DNA of 64,000 nt from DCFW01 sp963790715. Lineage in GTDB: Bacteria; Bacteroidota; Bacteroidia; Bacteroidales; Bacteroidaceae. The number at the start of each line of letters is the position of its first letter. Within the stretch, counting starts at the first letter, position 1. Positions 9,016 through 19,500 of the stretch are shown piece after piece. The notes beneath the pieces were generated by a model that saw nothing but the letters and a program-made list of their open reading frames with translations, had not been told where the DNA came from and made no database searches. The translations under genes were made by a program, and so were the position numbers. The stretch is taken from assembly GCA_963790715.1 (NCBI GenBank), contig CAWBPN010000018.1, forward strand, positions 992,001-1,056,000, read 5' to 3'.

Positions 9016-9860
9016 TTTTTTGCTTTTATAAAACGGTAACGACCAAAAACATCCTTAATAGTTTCAATGTCTTCAAATCCTGTCTTTTGTAACATGTCTG
9101 TTAATTCATCTTTGTAATTGGGATTTATTTCTAAATACAGCTTCCCGCCAGCATGCAAACAATTAATTGAGAAACCGCTTATCCGGCGATAAAACAACAA
9201 AGGGTCGTCATCCGGGACAAATAATGCCAATTCAGGTTCCCAATCAAGTATATTGCGGTGCATGTCCGCTTTTTCTTTGTTGGCGATGTATGGAGGATTA
9301 CTTACAATGATGTCGTAAGTCTCATTTGCCATATATTCGGCATTAACCGAGAGTATATCCACTTTGTTGAATTGAACATTAGTGTGCAAACTATCATTGT
9401 TATTTCGAGCTTGCCTGAGAGCTTCGTCGGATACGTCCCATGCTTCCACTTTTGCGTTTGGAAAAGCCTTGCTTAATGCTATGGCTATACACCCGCTACC
9501 GGTGCCGATGTCTAAAATATTCGGCTGTTGTTGAAACTTGTTTTCACGGACAATTGCTGTAATCAATTCTTCCGTTTCCTGTCTGGGAATCAATACTCCT
9601 GGAGCTACATTAAACATGAGTCCGGCAAACAGAGTGGTACCAAAAATATATTGTATCGGTTCGTTGTGCTGAAGTCTTTTTATTATCTGTTGCAGTTCTT
9701 TTCTTTGAATATCCGATATTTTTATACCTTTGTCGGTAAGTAAGGTCACCATATCAAGTTTGAGTGCATCCGTAACAATGATTTTTGCAAGGCTTTGTGC
9801 TTCTTGTTCCGAATAAACAGAACGAAGTTCTTTAGTGATAGATGAAAGTATCGGATGCAT
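9012..9860 (-). CDS. prmC: Release factor glutamine methyltransferase
   Basis: PrmC methylates the glutamine of the GGQ motif in peptide-chain release factors, using S-adenosylmethionine. The SAM-binding loop DIGTGSGC is at residues 117-124 and the catalytic NPPY at 188-191. The N-terminal helical domain (residues 1-85) that recognises the release factor is complete. It leads the prmC-recX-comF operon and is divergent from ribD, with only 47 bases between the starts. Confidence 0.96.
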   Translation of the reverse strand: MHPILSSITKELRSVYSEQEAQSLAKIIVTDALKLDMVTLLTDKGIKISDIQRKELQQIIKRLQHNEPIQYIFGTTLFAGLMFNVAPGVLIPRQETEELITAIVRENKFQQQPNILDIGTGSGCIAIALSKAFPNAKVEAWDVSDEALRQARNNNDSLHTNVQFNKVDILSVNAEYMANETYDIIVSNPPYIANKEKADMHRNILDWEPELALFVPDDDPLLFYRRISGFSINCLHAGGKLYLEINPNYKDELTDMLQKTGFEDIETIKDVFGRYRFIKAKK

Positions 9861-9882
9861 TTGTTTACTTTTTATGAGGATG

Positions 9883-9890
9883 CAAAGGTA
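9883..9890 (-). promoter_or_regulatory. Candidate -7 box for prmC
   Basis: TACCTTTG on the minus strand, 22 bases from the prmC start, matches TAnnTTTG. No clear -33 box is seen. Confidence 0.4.
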
Positions 9891-9907
9891 ATGAATTTAT
9901 TGTAATA

Positions 9908-10945
9908 ATGGATGATACTGAAGACGAAAGATACATGAGGCGGTGTATTCAGCTCGCTATGAATTCTCCGCGTACAACTTCTCCCAACCCTATGGTGGGA
10001 GCGGTGATAGTACATGATGGGCGCATAATCGGTGAAGGTTATCATATACGGAGGGGTGAAGGACATGCCGAGGTGAATGCCATTAATTCCGTGAATGATG
10101 ATACGCTATTGAAGGATTCCACCATATATGTTAGCTTGGAACCATGTTCGCATTACGGAAAAACTCCTCCATGTGCCGATTTAATTATTAGCAAACACAT
10201 TTCACGTGTAGTTGTCGGTTGCGTAGACCCTTTTGCAAAAGTACATGGACAAGGTATAAAAAAACTGCGGGATGCAGGCATAGATGTAACTGTCGGGGTA
10301 TTGGGAGATGAGTGCAAGGCTTTGAACAAGAAGTTTATGACGTCACAGATGAAGCACCGACCGTATATTATATTGAAATGGGCTGTTTCAGCTGACGGAT
10401 TTATTGATAATGAGCGCAATGGAGGTAATCCGGTAGTGCTATCCACTTCTCATACGTCTATATTGGTGCATAAGTTGAGAGCCGAAAACGATGCCATAAT
10501 GGTAGGTACTCATACGGCTTTACTTGATAATCCCAAGTTGACGGTCAGAAATTGGTATGGACTTAATCCCACTCGCATTGTCATTGACCGTAATTTGTCA
10601 TTGCCGCAAAAGCTATATCTTTTTGATGGCCAAGCACCTACACTAGTTTATACCGAAAAGATTCATGATGACATATACAATGTGCAATATATAAAATTGG
10701 AACCTACTGAGAATCTTTTGCCGCAAATTATTGCTGATTTGGCAGAACGTAATACCAGTTCTTTATTGGTGGAAGGAGGTCGTCGATTGCTGCAATCGTT
10801 TATTGATGGCGGTTTGTGGGACGAAGCGTATGTCGAACATAGTATTTTGTTATTGGAATCCGGTGTTAAGGAGCCGCAAATTAATGGATTAAAGGACACT
10901 CAATTTATGTTTGGCGTTGAAATATCACATTATACGCAAAAATAA
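9908..10945 (+). CDS. ribD: Bifunctional riboflavin deaminase/reductase
   Basis: RibD performs two early steps of riboflavin synthesis: deamination of the pyrimidine product of GTP cyclohydrolase II, then reduction of its ribosyl chain. The zinc-binding deaminase motifs HAEV (from residue 53) and PCSHYGKTPPC (79-89) are intact. The reductase domain runs from about 145 to the end, with the LLVEGGRRLLQSFIDGG signature near 285. The 345-residue length is normal. The partner gene ribBA lies 19 kb away at 29.5 kb. Confidence 0.96.
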   Translation: MDDTEDERYMRRCIQLAMNSPRTTSPNPMVGAVIVHDGRIIGEGYHIRRGEGHAEVNAINSVNDDTLLKDSTIYVSLEPCSHYGKTPPCADLIISKHISRVVVGCVDPFAKVHGQGIKKLRDAGIDVTVGVLGDECKALNKKFMTSQMKHRPYIILKWAVSADGFIDNERNGGNPVVLSTSHTSILVHKLRAENDAIMVGTHTALLDNPKLTVRNWYGLNPTRIVIDRNLSLPQKLYLFDGQAPTLVYTEKIHDDIYNVQYIKLEPTENLLPQIIADLAERNTSSLLVEGGRRLLQSFIDGGLWDEAYVEHSILLLESGVKEPQINGLKDTQFMFGVEISHYTQK

Positions 10946-11022
10946 TCGCATAAATCCACCTATTTATCTATAATTATATATAAAACTTTTATGGTGAGCA
11001 TAAAAACAAAGAAAAATGTTTC

Positions 11023-11030
11023 TATTTTTG
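11023..11030 (+). promoter_or_regulatory. Candidate -7 box for uppS
   Basis: TATTTTTG matches TAnnTTTG and lies about 110 bases ahead of the uppS start in the 196-base gap after ribD. No good -33 box is visible. Confidence 0.35.
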
Positions 11031-11141
11031 CAAATTGTTGACGAACAACTATGTATAAATTAGAAAAAAGTTATAGAGTTTATGCTTAACGTTGGAATGA
11101 AGGAATTTTCTAGAGTATAAAACGTGTAACAAATTATATTG

Positions 11142-11882
11142 ATGTCAGATAAAGAACTGATAAAATTAGATAGGTTGCCCTCACATGTAGCTATTATTAT
11201 GGATGGCAACGGACGTTGGGCAAAAAAGCATGGACTTGAGCGCTACAAAGGGCATGAGGCTGGAGCTGTTGCAGCTCACGTTGTTGCTGAAGCTGCCGCT
11301 CGATTAGGCATTAAATACTTAACGTTATATACTTTTTCCACTGAAAATTGGAATCGTCCTGCTCAAGAAATAAAGTCAATTATGAAGTTACTTTCTGAAC
11401 AGTTATTGGAAGAAGAAATCTTTGTAGAAAATAATATTAAGTTTGATGTTATTGGTGATTTCAGCCTTTTAGATCCGGATATTGTAAAAAGCATGAATCA
11501 TTGCATTCAGCGTACTGCTACCAATACCGGGATGTGTATGACATTGGCTTTGAGTTATTCTTCGCGATGGGAAATAACAGAAGCTATGCGTCACATTGCT
11601 GAAGAGTGTAAGGAAGGCAAACTTAATGTAGACGATATTGATGCTGATTGTATCTCAAAGCACCTCGAAACCAGCTATATGCCGGACCCTGATTTGTTGA
11701 TACGCACTGCTAATGAATATCGGTTAAGCAATTACTTGTTGTGGCAATCGGCTTACTCTGAACTCTATTTTTGTGATAAATATTGGCCTGATTTTGATGA
11801 AGAAGAGTTTTATAAAGCTATTCTTGATTATCAAGGGCGCGAAAGACGGTTCGGTAAGACAAGTGAACAAGTAGAAAAATAA
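11142..11882 (+). CDS. uppS: Isoprenyl transferase (undecaprenyl diphosphate synthase)
   Basis: This enzyme makes the undecaprenyl carrier lipid for peptidoglycan and surface glycans by cis-condensation of isopentenyl diphosphate. The signature MDGNGRWAK, with the catalytic Asp21, is followed by the RYKGHEAGA and TLYTFSTENWNRP blocks, and DLLIRTANEYRLSNYLLWQSAYSE is near the end. A TTG at 11139 directly precedes the ATG at 11142; the ATG (MSDKELIK) is chosen. It begins a plus-strand run with bamA, two ompH genes and murI, all envelope functions. Confidence 0.96.
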   Translation: MSDKELIKLDRLPSHVAIIMDGNGRWAKKHGLERYKGHEAGAVAAHVVAEAAARLGIKYLTLYTFSTENWNRPAQEIKSIMKLLSEQLLEEEIFVENNIKFDVIGDFSLLDPDIVKSMNHCIQRTATNTGMCMTLALSYSSRWEITEAMRHIAEECKEGKLNVDDIDADCISKHLETSYMPDPDLLIRTANEYRLSNYLLWQSAYSELYFCDKYWPDFDEEEFYKAILDYQGRERRFGKTSEQVEK

Positions 11883-11919
11883 ATTAGTTTTGAAAACGAA
11901 TAAGCGAATAGATAATATA

Positions 11920-14502
11920 ATGAAAAAGTTTTTTTCGATACTACTTATCGTATTAAGTTTTGCCTCAAATGTTGTGGCACAAGATTCAACAAAAGTTCAG
12001 AAAAGTCCGGTAGTTAATTATGCTCAGCCCAAGAAATATGAGATTGGGGGTATTACCGTAAGTGGAATAAAAAATCAGGAAGATTATTTATTAATCGGAA
12101 TTTCCGGATTAACAGTAGGGCAAACAATTTCCGTTCCGGGTGATGAGATAACCCAGGCAATGCATAGATATTGGAAAAACGGTCTATTCTCCGATGTTCG
12201 TATTGAGGTAACGAAAATTGTTGGGAATAAGGTGTATCTTAATATTGCACTCAAGCAACGTCCGCGTATTTCACAGATTAATTATCACGGCGTCAAAAAG
12301 AGCGAACGCGAAGATATTGAAGCTCGACTTGGTTTGATTAAAGGTAATCAGATTACACCGAATCTTGTTGACCGTGCAAAGGTGTTGATAAAGAAATATT
12401 TTGATGAAAAGAGTTTTAAGAATGCTACCGTAGATGTGGTTCAACGAGATGATCCCGCTAATAATAATGAGGAAATAGTAGATATTATCATTGATAAGAA
12501 AGAGAAAATAAAAGTTCACAGGATTTTTATTGACGGCAATAAAGCCCTTTCAGTAAAAAAGATTAAGGGAGCTATGAAGTCTACTCATGAACAGAAATTG
12601 GTTAATTTATTCCATTCTAAAAAATTCATCCAGGATAAGTATGATGAAGATAAGCAAAATATTATCAGCAAGTATAATGAACTAGGTTATCGTGACGCTC
12701 AAATAGTAAAAGATTCAGTTTGGAAGTTTAATGATAAGAGCGTTAATATATATATAAAGGTGAATGAAGGTGACCAATATCATATGCGCAAGGTTAGCTG
12801 GATAGGCAACACGGTGTATCCTGCTGCCTACTTGAATGCTGTTTTACGTATGAAGCCGGGTGATATTTATAACCAAAAATTACTTGATCATCGGTTGAAC
12901 AGTGATGATGATGCTGTCAGCAACCTTTATTATAATAACGGTTATGTATTCTTTCGTGTTGACCCTATTGAGACAAATGCCAACAAAGATTCGGTCGATT
13001 TGGAAATGAGAATATATGAAGGTAAACAAGCTACTATCGATCATATACGTATTAACGGTAATGATCGTGTTTATGAAAATGTTATCCGTCGTGAACTTTA
13101 TGTAAAGCCGGGACAACTTTTCAGCAAGGAGGCCTTGACTCGTTCATATCGTGAAATTGCTCAAATGGGACAATTCAATCCTGAGAATATCAAACCTGAT
13201 GTGCAACCGAATGAGCAAAACGGAACGGTTGACATTAATTGGGGGCTGGAATCAAAATCAAATGATCAGGTTGAACTTTCGGCAGGTTGGGGACAAACCG
13301 GTATCATCGGTAGAGTTAGTTTGAAGTTTACCAACTTCTCTATGGCCAATTTGTTGCATCCCGGTGAAAATTATCGTGGAATATTGCCGCAGGGCGATGG
13401 ACAAACGTTTACTTTGAGTGCCCAGACTAACGGTTCATACTATCAAAGTTACAGTGTAGGCTTCAATGATCCATGGTTCGGAGGCAAACGTCCGAATGAT
13501 TTCTCATTATCGGCATTCTATTCCAAACAGACCGACATCAATAGAAACTATTACACAAATAGCTACTACAACAGTGCTTACAATAGTTTATACGGCAGTT
13601 ATTACGGCAATCAGGATTATGCAAACATGTATGATAAGAGTAAATACGTGCAAATATTGGGTTTAACCGTCGGTTGGGGTAAGCGTCTGAATTGGCCTGA
13701 TAACTACTTCCAACTCAGTGGCGACCTTACGTTACAAAAATACATCCTGAAAAATTGGAGATATTTCCCTGTTACCAATGGTAATTGCAACAGTATATCA
13801 TTAGGAATAACCATAGCACGTAACTCTACGGATAATCCTATTTTCCCACGAAGCGGTTCGGCAATTAGTTTGAGTGTACAGGCCACTCCTCCATATTCAT
13901 TTTTTGATGGTGTTGATTACAGCAAATATAATAAATCGAATCAAACGGATGTGAACCGTATGAATAAATGGATTGAGTTTCATAAGTGGAAGTTTAATTC
14001 CAAAACGTTTACGGCTCTTACTGGCGGTGACAAATGTTTTGTGTTGATGACTCGTGCTGATTTCGGATTTTTAGGTAGTTATAACAAGTATAAGAAATCA
14101 CCGTTTGAAACCTTTGATATGGGTGGTGACGGTATGGGCAGCTATTCGCAATATGCCACTGAAAGTGTAGCGCTTCGTGGTTATGAGAACAGCTCACTTA
14201 CTCCGACCGGTTATGAAGGATATGCTTATAGCCGTTTGTGTATGGAATTGCGTTATCCGTTGATGCTGCAAAACAGTACCAGTATATATGTATTGGGATT
14301 TGTTGAGGCCGGTAATGCATGGCAACATGTTCAAGATTACACACCTTTTGATTTAAAGCGTTCAGCCGGTGTAGGTGTACGTATCTTCCTCCCTATGGTA
14401 GGAATGATGGGAATCGATTGGGGATATGGATTTGATAAAGTCTTCGGCAGTAAACAATACGGAGGCAGTAACTTTAGTTTTATTTTAGGACAAGAATTTT
14501 AA
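11920..14502 (+). CDS. bamA: Outer membrane protein assembly factor BamA
   Basis: BamA is the barrel subunit that inserts beta-barrel proteins into the outer membrane. A signal peptide (MKKFFSILLIVLSFASNVVAQ) begins at the ATG at 11920; the frame is open back to a TTG at 11890, but the extra ten residues precede a clear signal peptide, so 11920 is preferred. Five POTRA repeats occupy roughly residues 40-430, and the barrel follows. The VALRGYENSSLTP block matches the conserved VRGF/Y loop of the Omp85 family. A tyrosine- and asparagine-rich stretch near residues 545-570 looks like an extended loop. It is followed by two OmpH chaperones. Confidence 0.95.
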   Translation: MKKFFSILLIVLSFASNVVAQDSTKVQKSPVVNYAQPKKYEIGGITVSGIKNQEDYLLIGISGLTVGQTISVPGDEITQAMHRYWKNGLFSDVRIEVTKIVGNKVYLNIALKQRPRISQINYHGVKKSEREDIEARLGLIKGNQITPNLVDRAKVLIKKYFDEKSFKNATVDVVQRDDPANNNEEIVDIIIDKKEKIKVHRIFIDGNKALSVKKIKGAMKSTHEQKLVNLFHSKKFIQDKYDEDKQNIISKYNELGYRDAQIVKDSVWKFNDKSVNIYIKVNEGDQYHMRKVSWIGNTVYPAAYLNAVLRMKPGDIYNQKLLDHRLNSDDDAVSNLYYNNGYVFFRVDPIETNANKDSVDLEMRIYEGKQATIDHIRINGNDRVYENVIRRELYVKPGQLFSKEALTRSYREIAQMGQFNPENIKPDVQPNEQNGTVDINWGLESKSNDQVELSAGWGQTGIIGRVSLKFTNFSMANLLHPGENYRGILPQGDGQTFTLSAQTNGSYYQSYSVGFNDPWFGGKRPNDFSLSAFYSKQTDINRNYYTNSYYNSAYNSLYGSYYGNQDYANMYDKSKYVQILGLTVGWGKRLNWPDNYFQLSGDLTLQKYILKNWRYFPVTNGNCNSISLGITIARNSTDNPIFPRSGSAISLSVQATPPYSFFDGVDYSKYNKSNQTDVNRMNKWIEFHKWKFNSKTFTALTGGDKCFVLMTRADFGFLGSYNKYKKSPFETFDMGGDGMGSYSQYATESVALRGYENSSLTPTGYEGYAYSRLCMELRYPLMLQNSTSIYVLGFVEAGNAWQHVQDYTPFDLKRSAGVGVRIFLPMVGMMGIDWGYGFDKVFGSKQYGGSNFSFILGQEF

Positions 14503-14527
14503 GATTTAAATTTTAACTATTCAAGGA

Positions 14528-15043
14528 ATGAAGAAGGTCTTTTTAATGACGATGCTGATGTTCTTGGTGGGCGCAGCAGCAAATGCGCAAAAATATGCGC
14601 TGATTGATATGGAATATATTCTTAAGAATATTCCTGCTTATGAACGTGCTAATCAACAGTTGGATCAAAGTTCCAAACAATGGCAGGCTGAAGTTGAAAG
14701 TGCGCGTAATGCGGCTAAAACCATGTATGAGAATTTTCAAAATCAAAGTTCTTCTTTGAGCACTGCACAAAAGAAAAGTAGAGAGAATGAGATAGTTGCC
14801 AAGGAGAATGCCGCAAATGCACTTAAGGTTAAGTATTTCGGCCAGGATGGAGAATTATATAAAGAGCGTGAAAGCTTAATTAAACCTATAGAGGATAAGG
14901 TATCTGCTGCTGTTAAGGAAATTGCACTGGCTAGAGGATATAGTATGGTCATTGATCGCGCTTCGGCTCAGAATATTGTTTATGCTTCACCAAGTATTGA
15001 CATTAGCAGTGCCGTGTTGACGAAATTAGGATATTCAAAATAA
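14528..15043 (+). CDS. OmpH/Skp-family periplasmic chaperone (first copy)
   Basis: A 171-residue exported protein: signal peptide ending AAANAQ, then KYALIDMEYILKNIPAYERA, which resembles the OmpH N-terminal strand and helix. The middle (about residues 40-110) is a charged, heptad-like coiled coil that would form the Skp tentacle. Skp trimers carry unfolded outer-membrane proteins to BamA, which fits its place 25 bases behind bamA. A second copy follows; the two are clearly diverged. Confidence 0.9.
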   Translation: MKKVFLMTMLMFLVGAAANAQKYALIDMEYILKNIPAYERANQQLDQSSKQWQAEVESARNAAKTMYENFQNQSSSLSTAQKKSRENEIVAKENAANALKVKYFGQDGELYKERESLIKPIEDKVSAAVKEIALARGYSMVIDRASAQNIVYASPSIDISSAVLTKLGYSK

Positions 15044-15062
15044 TAATTTAATAAAAGAAAAC

Positions 15063-15569
15063 ATGCTAAAAAAAATCGCATTAATTGCCTTGTTCGCACT
15101 TCCTATCAGTGTGATGGCACAAACATTAAAATTCGGCCATTTTAAAGCGGCCGACGTTGTTACGGCGTTGCCTGAGTATAAGACAGCTACGCAGAAGCTT
15201 CAATCTACTCAAAAGCAATATGAAGATGAGATGAAACGTACTGATGAAGAGTTGCAAAAAAAATTGCAAGATTTCAATCAAAAGAAAGATAGCCTTCCTC
15301 AAAATATAGCTGATCGCCGTCAGAAAGAACTTCAAGACATGTATCAACGTGGACAGGATTATGCACAAAATGCTCAAACAGAAATGCAAAAATTGCAAAA
15401 ACAACTTATGGATCCTATTTTGCAAAAGGTACAGGATGCCGTCACCGCAGTAGGTCAAGCAGGTGGTTATACTTATATTTTTGATACAAGCAGTATAACT
15501 ATTCCTTATGTCGGTGCGGGTAGTACTGATGTAACCGGTCAGATTAAAGCTAAGTTAGGCGTAAAATAA
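15063..15569 (+). CDS. OmpH/Skp-family periplasmic chaperone (second copy)
   Basis: A 168-residue paralogue of the preceding gene, with signal peptide MLKKIALIALFALPISVMAQ and the OmpH pattern LKFGHFKAADVVTALPEYKTA. Residues 40-125 form a strong coiled coil rich in Lys, Gln and Glu. It starts 19 bases after the first copy. A hairpin follows at 15591-15630, before murI. Two adjacent ompH genes behind bamA are usual in Bacteroidales. Confidence 0.9.
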   Translation: MLKKIALIALFALPISVMAQTLKFGHFKAADVVTALPEYKTATQKLQSTQKQYEDEMKRTDEELQKKLQDFNQKKDSLPQNIADRRQKELQDMYQRGQDYAQNAQTEMQKLQKQLMDPILQKVQDAVTAVGQAGGYTYIFDTSSITIPYVGAGSTDVTGQIKAKLGVK

Positions 15570-15590
15570 ATTTATTATATTAATTATGGA

Positions 15591-15630
15591 AGCCCATTAG
15601 CTTAACTGCTTAATGGGTTTCTTTTCATTT
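15591..15630 (+). terminator. Terminator or attenuator between ompH and murI
   Basis: Arms AGCCCATTA (15591-15599) and TAATGGGTT (15611-15619) pair with one G-T wobble and are followed by a T-rich stretch. murI starts eight bases further on, so the hairpin probably lowers read-through rather than ending a unit fully. Confidence 0.6.
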
Positions 15631-15637
15631 TAAATAG

Positions 15638-16465
15638 ATGAAAACTCCGATAGGGTTGTTTGACTCCGGTTATGGAGGATTGACTGTTTTTGACAAGGTA
15701 CATGCCTTGATGCCTGAATATGATTATTTATATTTAGGCGATAATGCCCGTGCCCCTTATGGCTCACGTTCATTTGAAATCGTTTACGAATTTACACTGC
15801 AAGCGGTAAAGAGGTTGTTTGATATGGGCTGCCCTCTGGTTATTCTTGCTTGTAATACTGCTTCTGCCAAAGCCTTGCGCACAATACAGCAGAATGATTT
15901 GCCTAATATTGACGCTTCGCGGCGTGTGCTTGGTGTTATTCGTCCGACGGTGGAAGTTATAGGTAAGATCACAAAGACTAACCATGTGGGCGTTGTAGCC
16001 ACGCAGGGAACTATACTCAGCCGGAGCTATTCGTTGGAAATAAAAAAGCTGTGGCCTGATATTGTTGTCACAGGTCAGGCTTGTCCTTTATGGGTACCGC
16101 TTATAGAGAATAATGAATATAACACCGCCGGAGCAGATTATTTTGTGAAGAAGTATTTGGATCAATTGCTTGACAAAGATCCACTTATCGACACTATTAT
16201 TTTGGGCTGCACTCATTATCCTTTGCTGATTGATAAGATACGTGCATATTTGCCTGACACGATAAATGTGATGCCTCAAGGGGATTATGTTGCTGATAGC
16301 CTTAAGGATTATTTACATCGTCATCCTGAAATGGAAGTGCGTTGTAGCAAGCATGGCGAAGTAGAGTTTCTTACAACGGAAAGTGAAGACAAGTTCTCTG
16401 AGGCTGCTAATATTTTCTTAGGTAAGCAGGAAGGTATACAGGCTCAACGTATTATTTTGGAATAA
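15638..16465 (+). CDS. murI: Glutamate racemase
   Basis: It converts L- to D-glutamate for peptidoglycan. Both catalytic cysteines are in place, in ACNTASA (Cys72) and LGCTHYPLL (Cys191), and the N-terminal GLFDSGYGGLTVF block is typical. The 275-residue length is normal. It closes the uppS-bamA-ompH-ompH run and is separated from convergent secDF by a strong two-way terminator. Confidence 0.96.
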   Translation: MKTPIGLFDSGYGGLTVFDKVHALMPEYDYLYLGDNARAPYGSRSFEIVYEFTLQAVKRLFDMGCPLVILACNTASAKALRTIQQNDLPNIDASRRVLGVIRPTVEVIGKITKTNHVGVVATQGTILSRSYSLEIKKLWPDIVVTGQACPLWVPLIENNEYNTAGADYFVKKYLDQLLDKDPLIDTIILGCTHYPLLIDKIRAYLPDTINVMPQGDYVADSLKDYLHRHPEMEVRCSKHGEVEFLTTESEDKFSEAANIFLGKQEGIQAQRIILE

Positions 16466-16475
16466 TTCTTTAAAT

Positions 16476-16532
16476 ATAACCATAAAAAAAGAGATGCCAT
16501 TTTAACTATGGCATCTCTTTTTTTATGGTTAT
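16476..16532. terminator. Bidirectional terminator between murI and secDF
   Basis: A 25-bp perfect inverted repeat (arms 16476-16500 and 16508-16532) with a seven-base loop. Each arm contains a run of seven A or T beside GAGATGCCAT, so a stem with U-tract forms on either strand, as expected between convergent genes. Confidence 0.9.
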
Positions 16533-16541
16533 GTAGTTATA

Positions 16542-19500
16542 CTATTTATTTAATTTCTTTTGAGCGCGTCTCCTTGCTTGCCATTCCTGAACAGTGAAGG
16601 CGATAGGCGAGGAGATAAACAATGTTGACAACGTTCCGAAGAATACACCCAAAATCATTGCGAAAGCGAAACTGCGTATTGATTCTGCACCAAGTATGAA
16701 GATGAATATCAAAACAAGTAAGGTACATGTAGTGGTATTAATCGTACGGCTTAATGTTGTGTTCAATGAATCGTTGAACAAATCCTTGCGGTTTTCATCT
16801 TTGTAGCGATGGAAGTACTCACGCACACGGTCGAAGATAACTACTTTATCGTTCATTGAATAACCGAGAACGGTTAGAATGGCTGCTATGAACGTCTGAT
16901 CGATTTCCAACGTAAACGGAAGAATACCCCAGAATATCGAGAATGCGCCGAATACTATGCATGCATCTACGGCCAGTGCAACTACGGAACCGATACTGTA
17001 TGATATGTTCTTGAATCGTAACAGGATGTACAGACCGATGCCGACTAATGAAAGCAGTACGGCAACTATAGCACTACGCGTGGTATCACTAGCCACACTT
17101 GCCCCGACTTTGGTTGAACTGACTATGTAACCGCCGGCTTTTGAGTCACGGTTGATAAATGATTTCAATGTTACTCCGTGAGCTAATAACGGTTTAATGG
17201 ACTCGTACAATTTGCTTTCAATGTCCTGTTCAATTGTTGGAGTGTTTTCGTCTATACGGTAGTTGGTAGATATACGTACCTGGTTGCCTGCCGTCCCGAT
17301 GGCAATAACTGATACCGAAGCATTTTTACCGAAGTTGCTTGCTATAAGCGTACGTACTTGTTCCGGTTGTACTTTCTTGTCGAACTGTACCACGTAGTTA
17401 CGTCCACCGGTGAAGTCGATACCCATACTCAAGCCTCTTGTCGCAAATGAAGTGGCGCAACCTATAAGTATGACAGCTGTTATTATGTAAGCTTTACCTC
17501 TGTTGCCTATGATATTGTAATGAGCGTTTTCGCACATGTGTCCGAATACAGGCGGTGTGAAGTTTATGTTCAACCACTTATCTTTGCTCATGAAATGTTC
17601 GAAAATAACACGAGTAACGAATACGGCGGTAAAGAATGATATAATCAAACCTATGATGTATGTCGTTGCAAACCCGCGAATAGGACCTGTACCGAAGAAT
17701 AGTAAGATTACACCTGTGATTAATGCCGTCAAGTTTGAGTCGAAGATTGCCGAGAAAGCCATCTTATATCCCTCATGTAGGGCTTCTTTCACTTTCAATC
17801 CGGCACGAAGCTCCTCTCGTGTTCGTTCGTATATCAACACGTTGGCATCTACGGCGATACCTAATGTAAGCACCATACCTGCAATACCGCTCAGTGTTAA
17901 GGCCGCCTGGAAGGAGGCCAATATTCCTAGCGTAAAGAATAAGTTCAATATCAAAGCACTGTTTGCAACCATACCCGGGATAAATCCGTATAGCAGGCAC
18001 ATGTATATCATCAACACCAAAATAGCGAAGACAAACGATAGTATACTTGCATTGATTGATTCCTGTCCAAGTGACGGACCGATGACGTCTTCCTGTACTA
18101 TGTGTGCGGGAGCAGGCATCTTACCTGATTTCAACACGTTGGCCAAATCTTTAGCCTCTTCAGGAGTGAAGTGTCCGCTGATAGAAGAGCGTCCGCCTGT
18201 GATTTCACCGTTTACGTTAGGAGCAGAATAAACATATCCGTCCAGTACGATGGCGATGCAGTGACCTACGTTGTTCTTTGTTAAGTCAGCCCATATACGT
18301 GAACCTTCGCTGTTCATTGTCATACCTACGACTTGTTGGCCGTTGTTGTCGAATTCATCTTTGGCGTCGGTTATTACACTGCCGTCCAAAGGAGCTTTGC
18401 CGTCATTTGAAGAACATTTGATGGCATATAGTTCGAATACGGTACCGGTTTTATCGCCTTCGGCAGCTTTGTTACCCCATTTAAGGCGTAAGTCGGCAGG
18501 CAATTGATTCTTAATAGCCGGTATAGCCAAGTATTTGTTTACAGTTGCAGTATCGGTAGCCTTAACATAACCTACGATACATCCGCTTCCCTGTTGATTT
18601 GGTTCAAGTATTGAGAGTAACGGATGTTCTTTTCGTGCAGCCTTTTCGGCGGCAGATGCGACATGTTTGGCAACTTTGCTTTTGCCTTTCATCAAGATGG
18701 ATGTCAGACTGTCCGTTTTGCTGCTTGCGGCAGCAGATGCCGTAGCTGTGGTATCGGTTTTGGCAGCTTTGTTTCCTTCGAGCATTTGTTTAAGTGACGC
18801 ATCTATATTGTTTAAATAAGGCGTAATATCTTTGGCATCGTAAGTCTCCCAGAATTCCAGGTTTGCAGAACCTTGCAGCAATTTTTCAATACGGCGGGGA
18901 TCCTGAACACCAGGCAACTCAACCATGATACGTCCCATCTTGTCTTGCAAATTTTGGATATTTGGTTGAACAACGCCGAACCGGTCGATACGTGCGCTTA
19001 GTACGTTACGTGAATTTACTATGGCAGCTTCAACTTCGGTTCTTAGTGCTTTCAGCACTTCACTGTCCGATGAGTTCGGTGTCACTTTATCTTTCATTTG
19101 TTGCGTGGCAAATATACTTGATAATCTTACTCCTGGAGCCAATTGGTGAAAATTGTTTGCGAATAGGGTGATGAAATCAGCCCTGCTATTTTGCGATTGT
19201 TGGTAAGCTAATGCAAGAGCCTTATTGAAAGCCGGATTGGTGTTGTTGTTTGCCAGTGTCTTCATCACATCACCGACAGAAACCTCCAAGATGACATCCA
19301 TACCACCTTTAAGGTCCAAACCTAAACCGATTTCCATTTCACGACAATCTTTCAAGGTGTAGTTGCCCAACCAAATTTTCTCTTGAGATAGAGAATCTAA
19401 GTAAGCTTGCTCTTTCACCTGGTTCCCTTGTGCGTAGTCGGCTGCTTTTTTATTGTAGTAGCCAGTTACCACCGAAAACGAAAGATAAAAGATGCAAACG

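Noticed and set aside
17536..18231. Plus-strand open frame of 231 codons within secDF
   Set aside because: It lies wholly antisense to a well-supported gene and has no family features.
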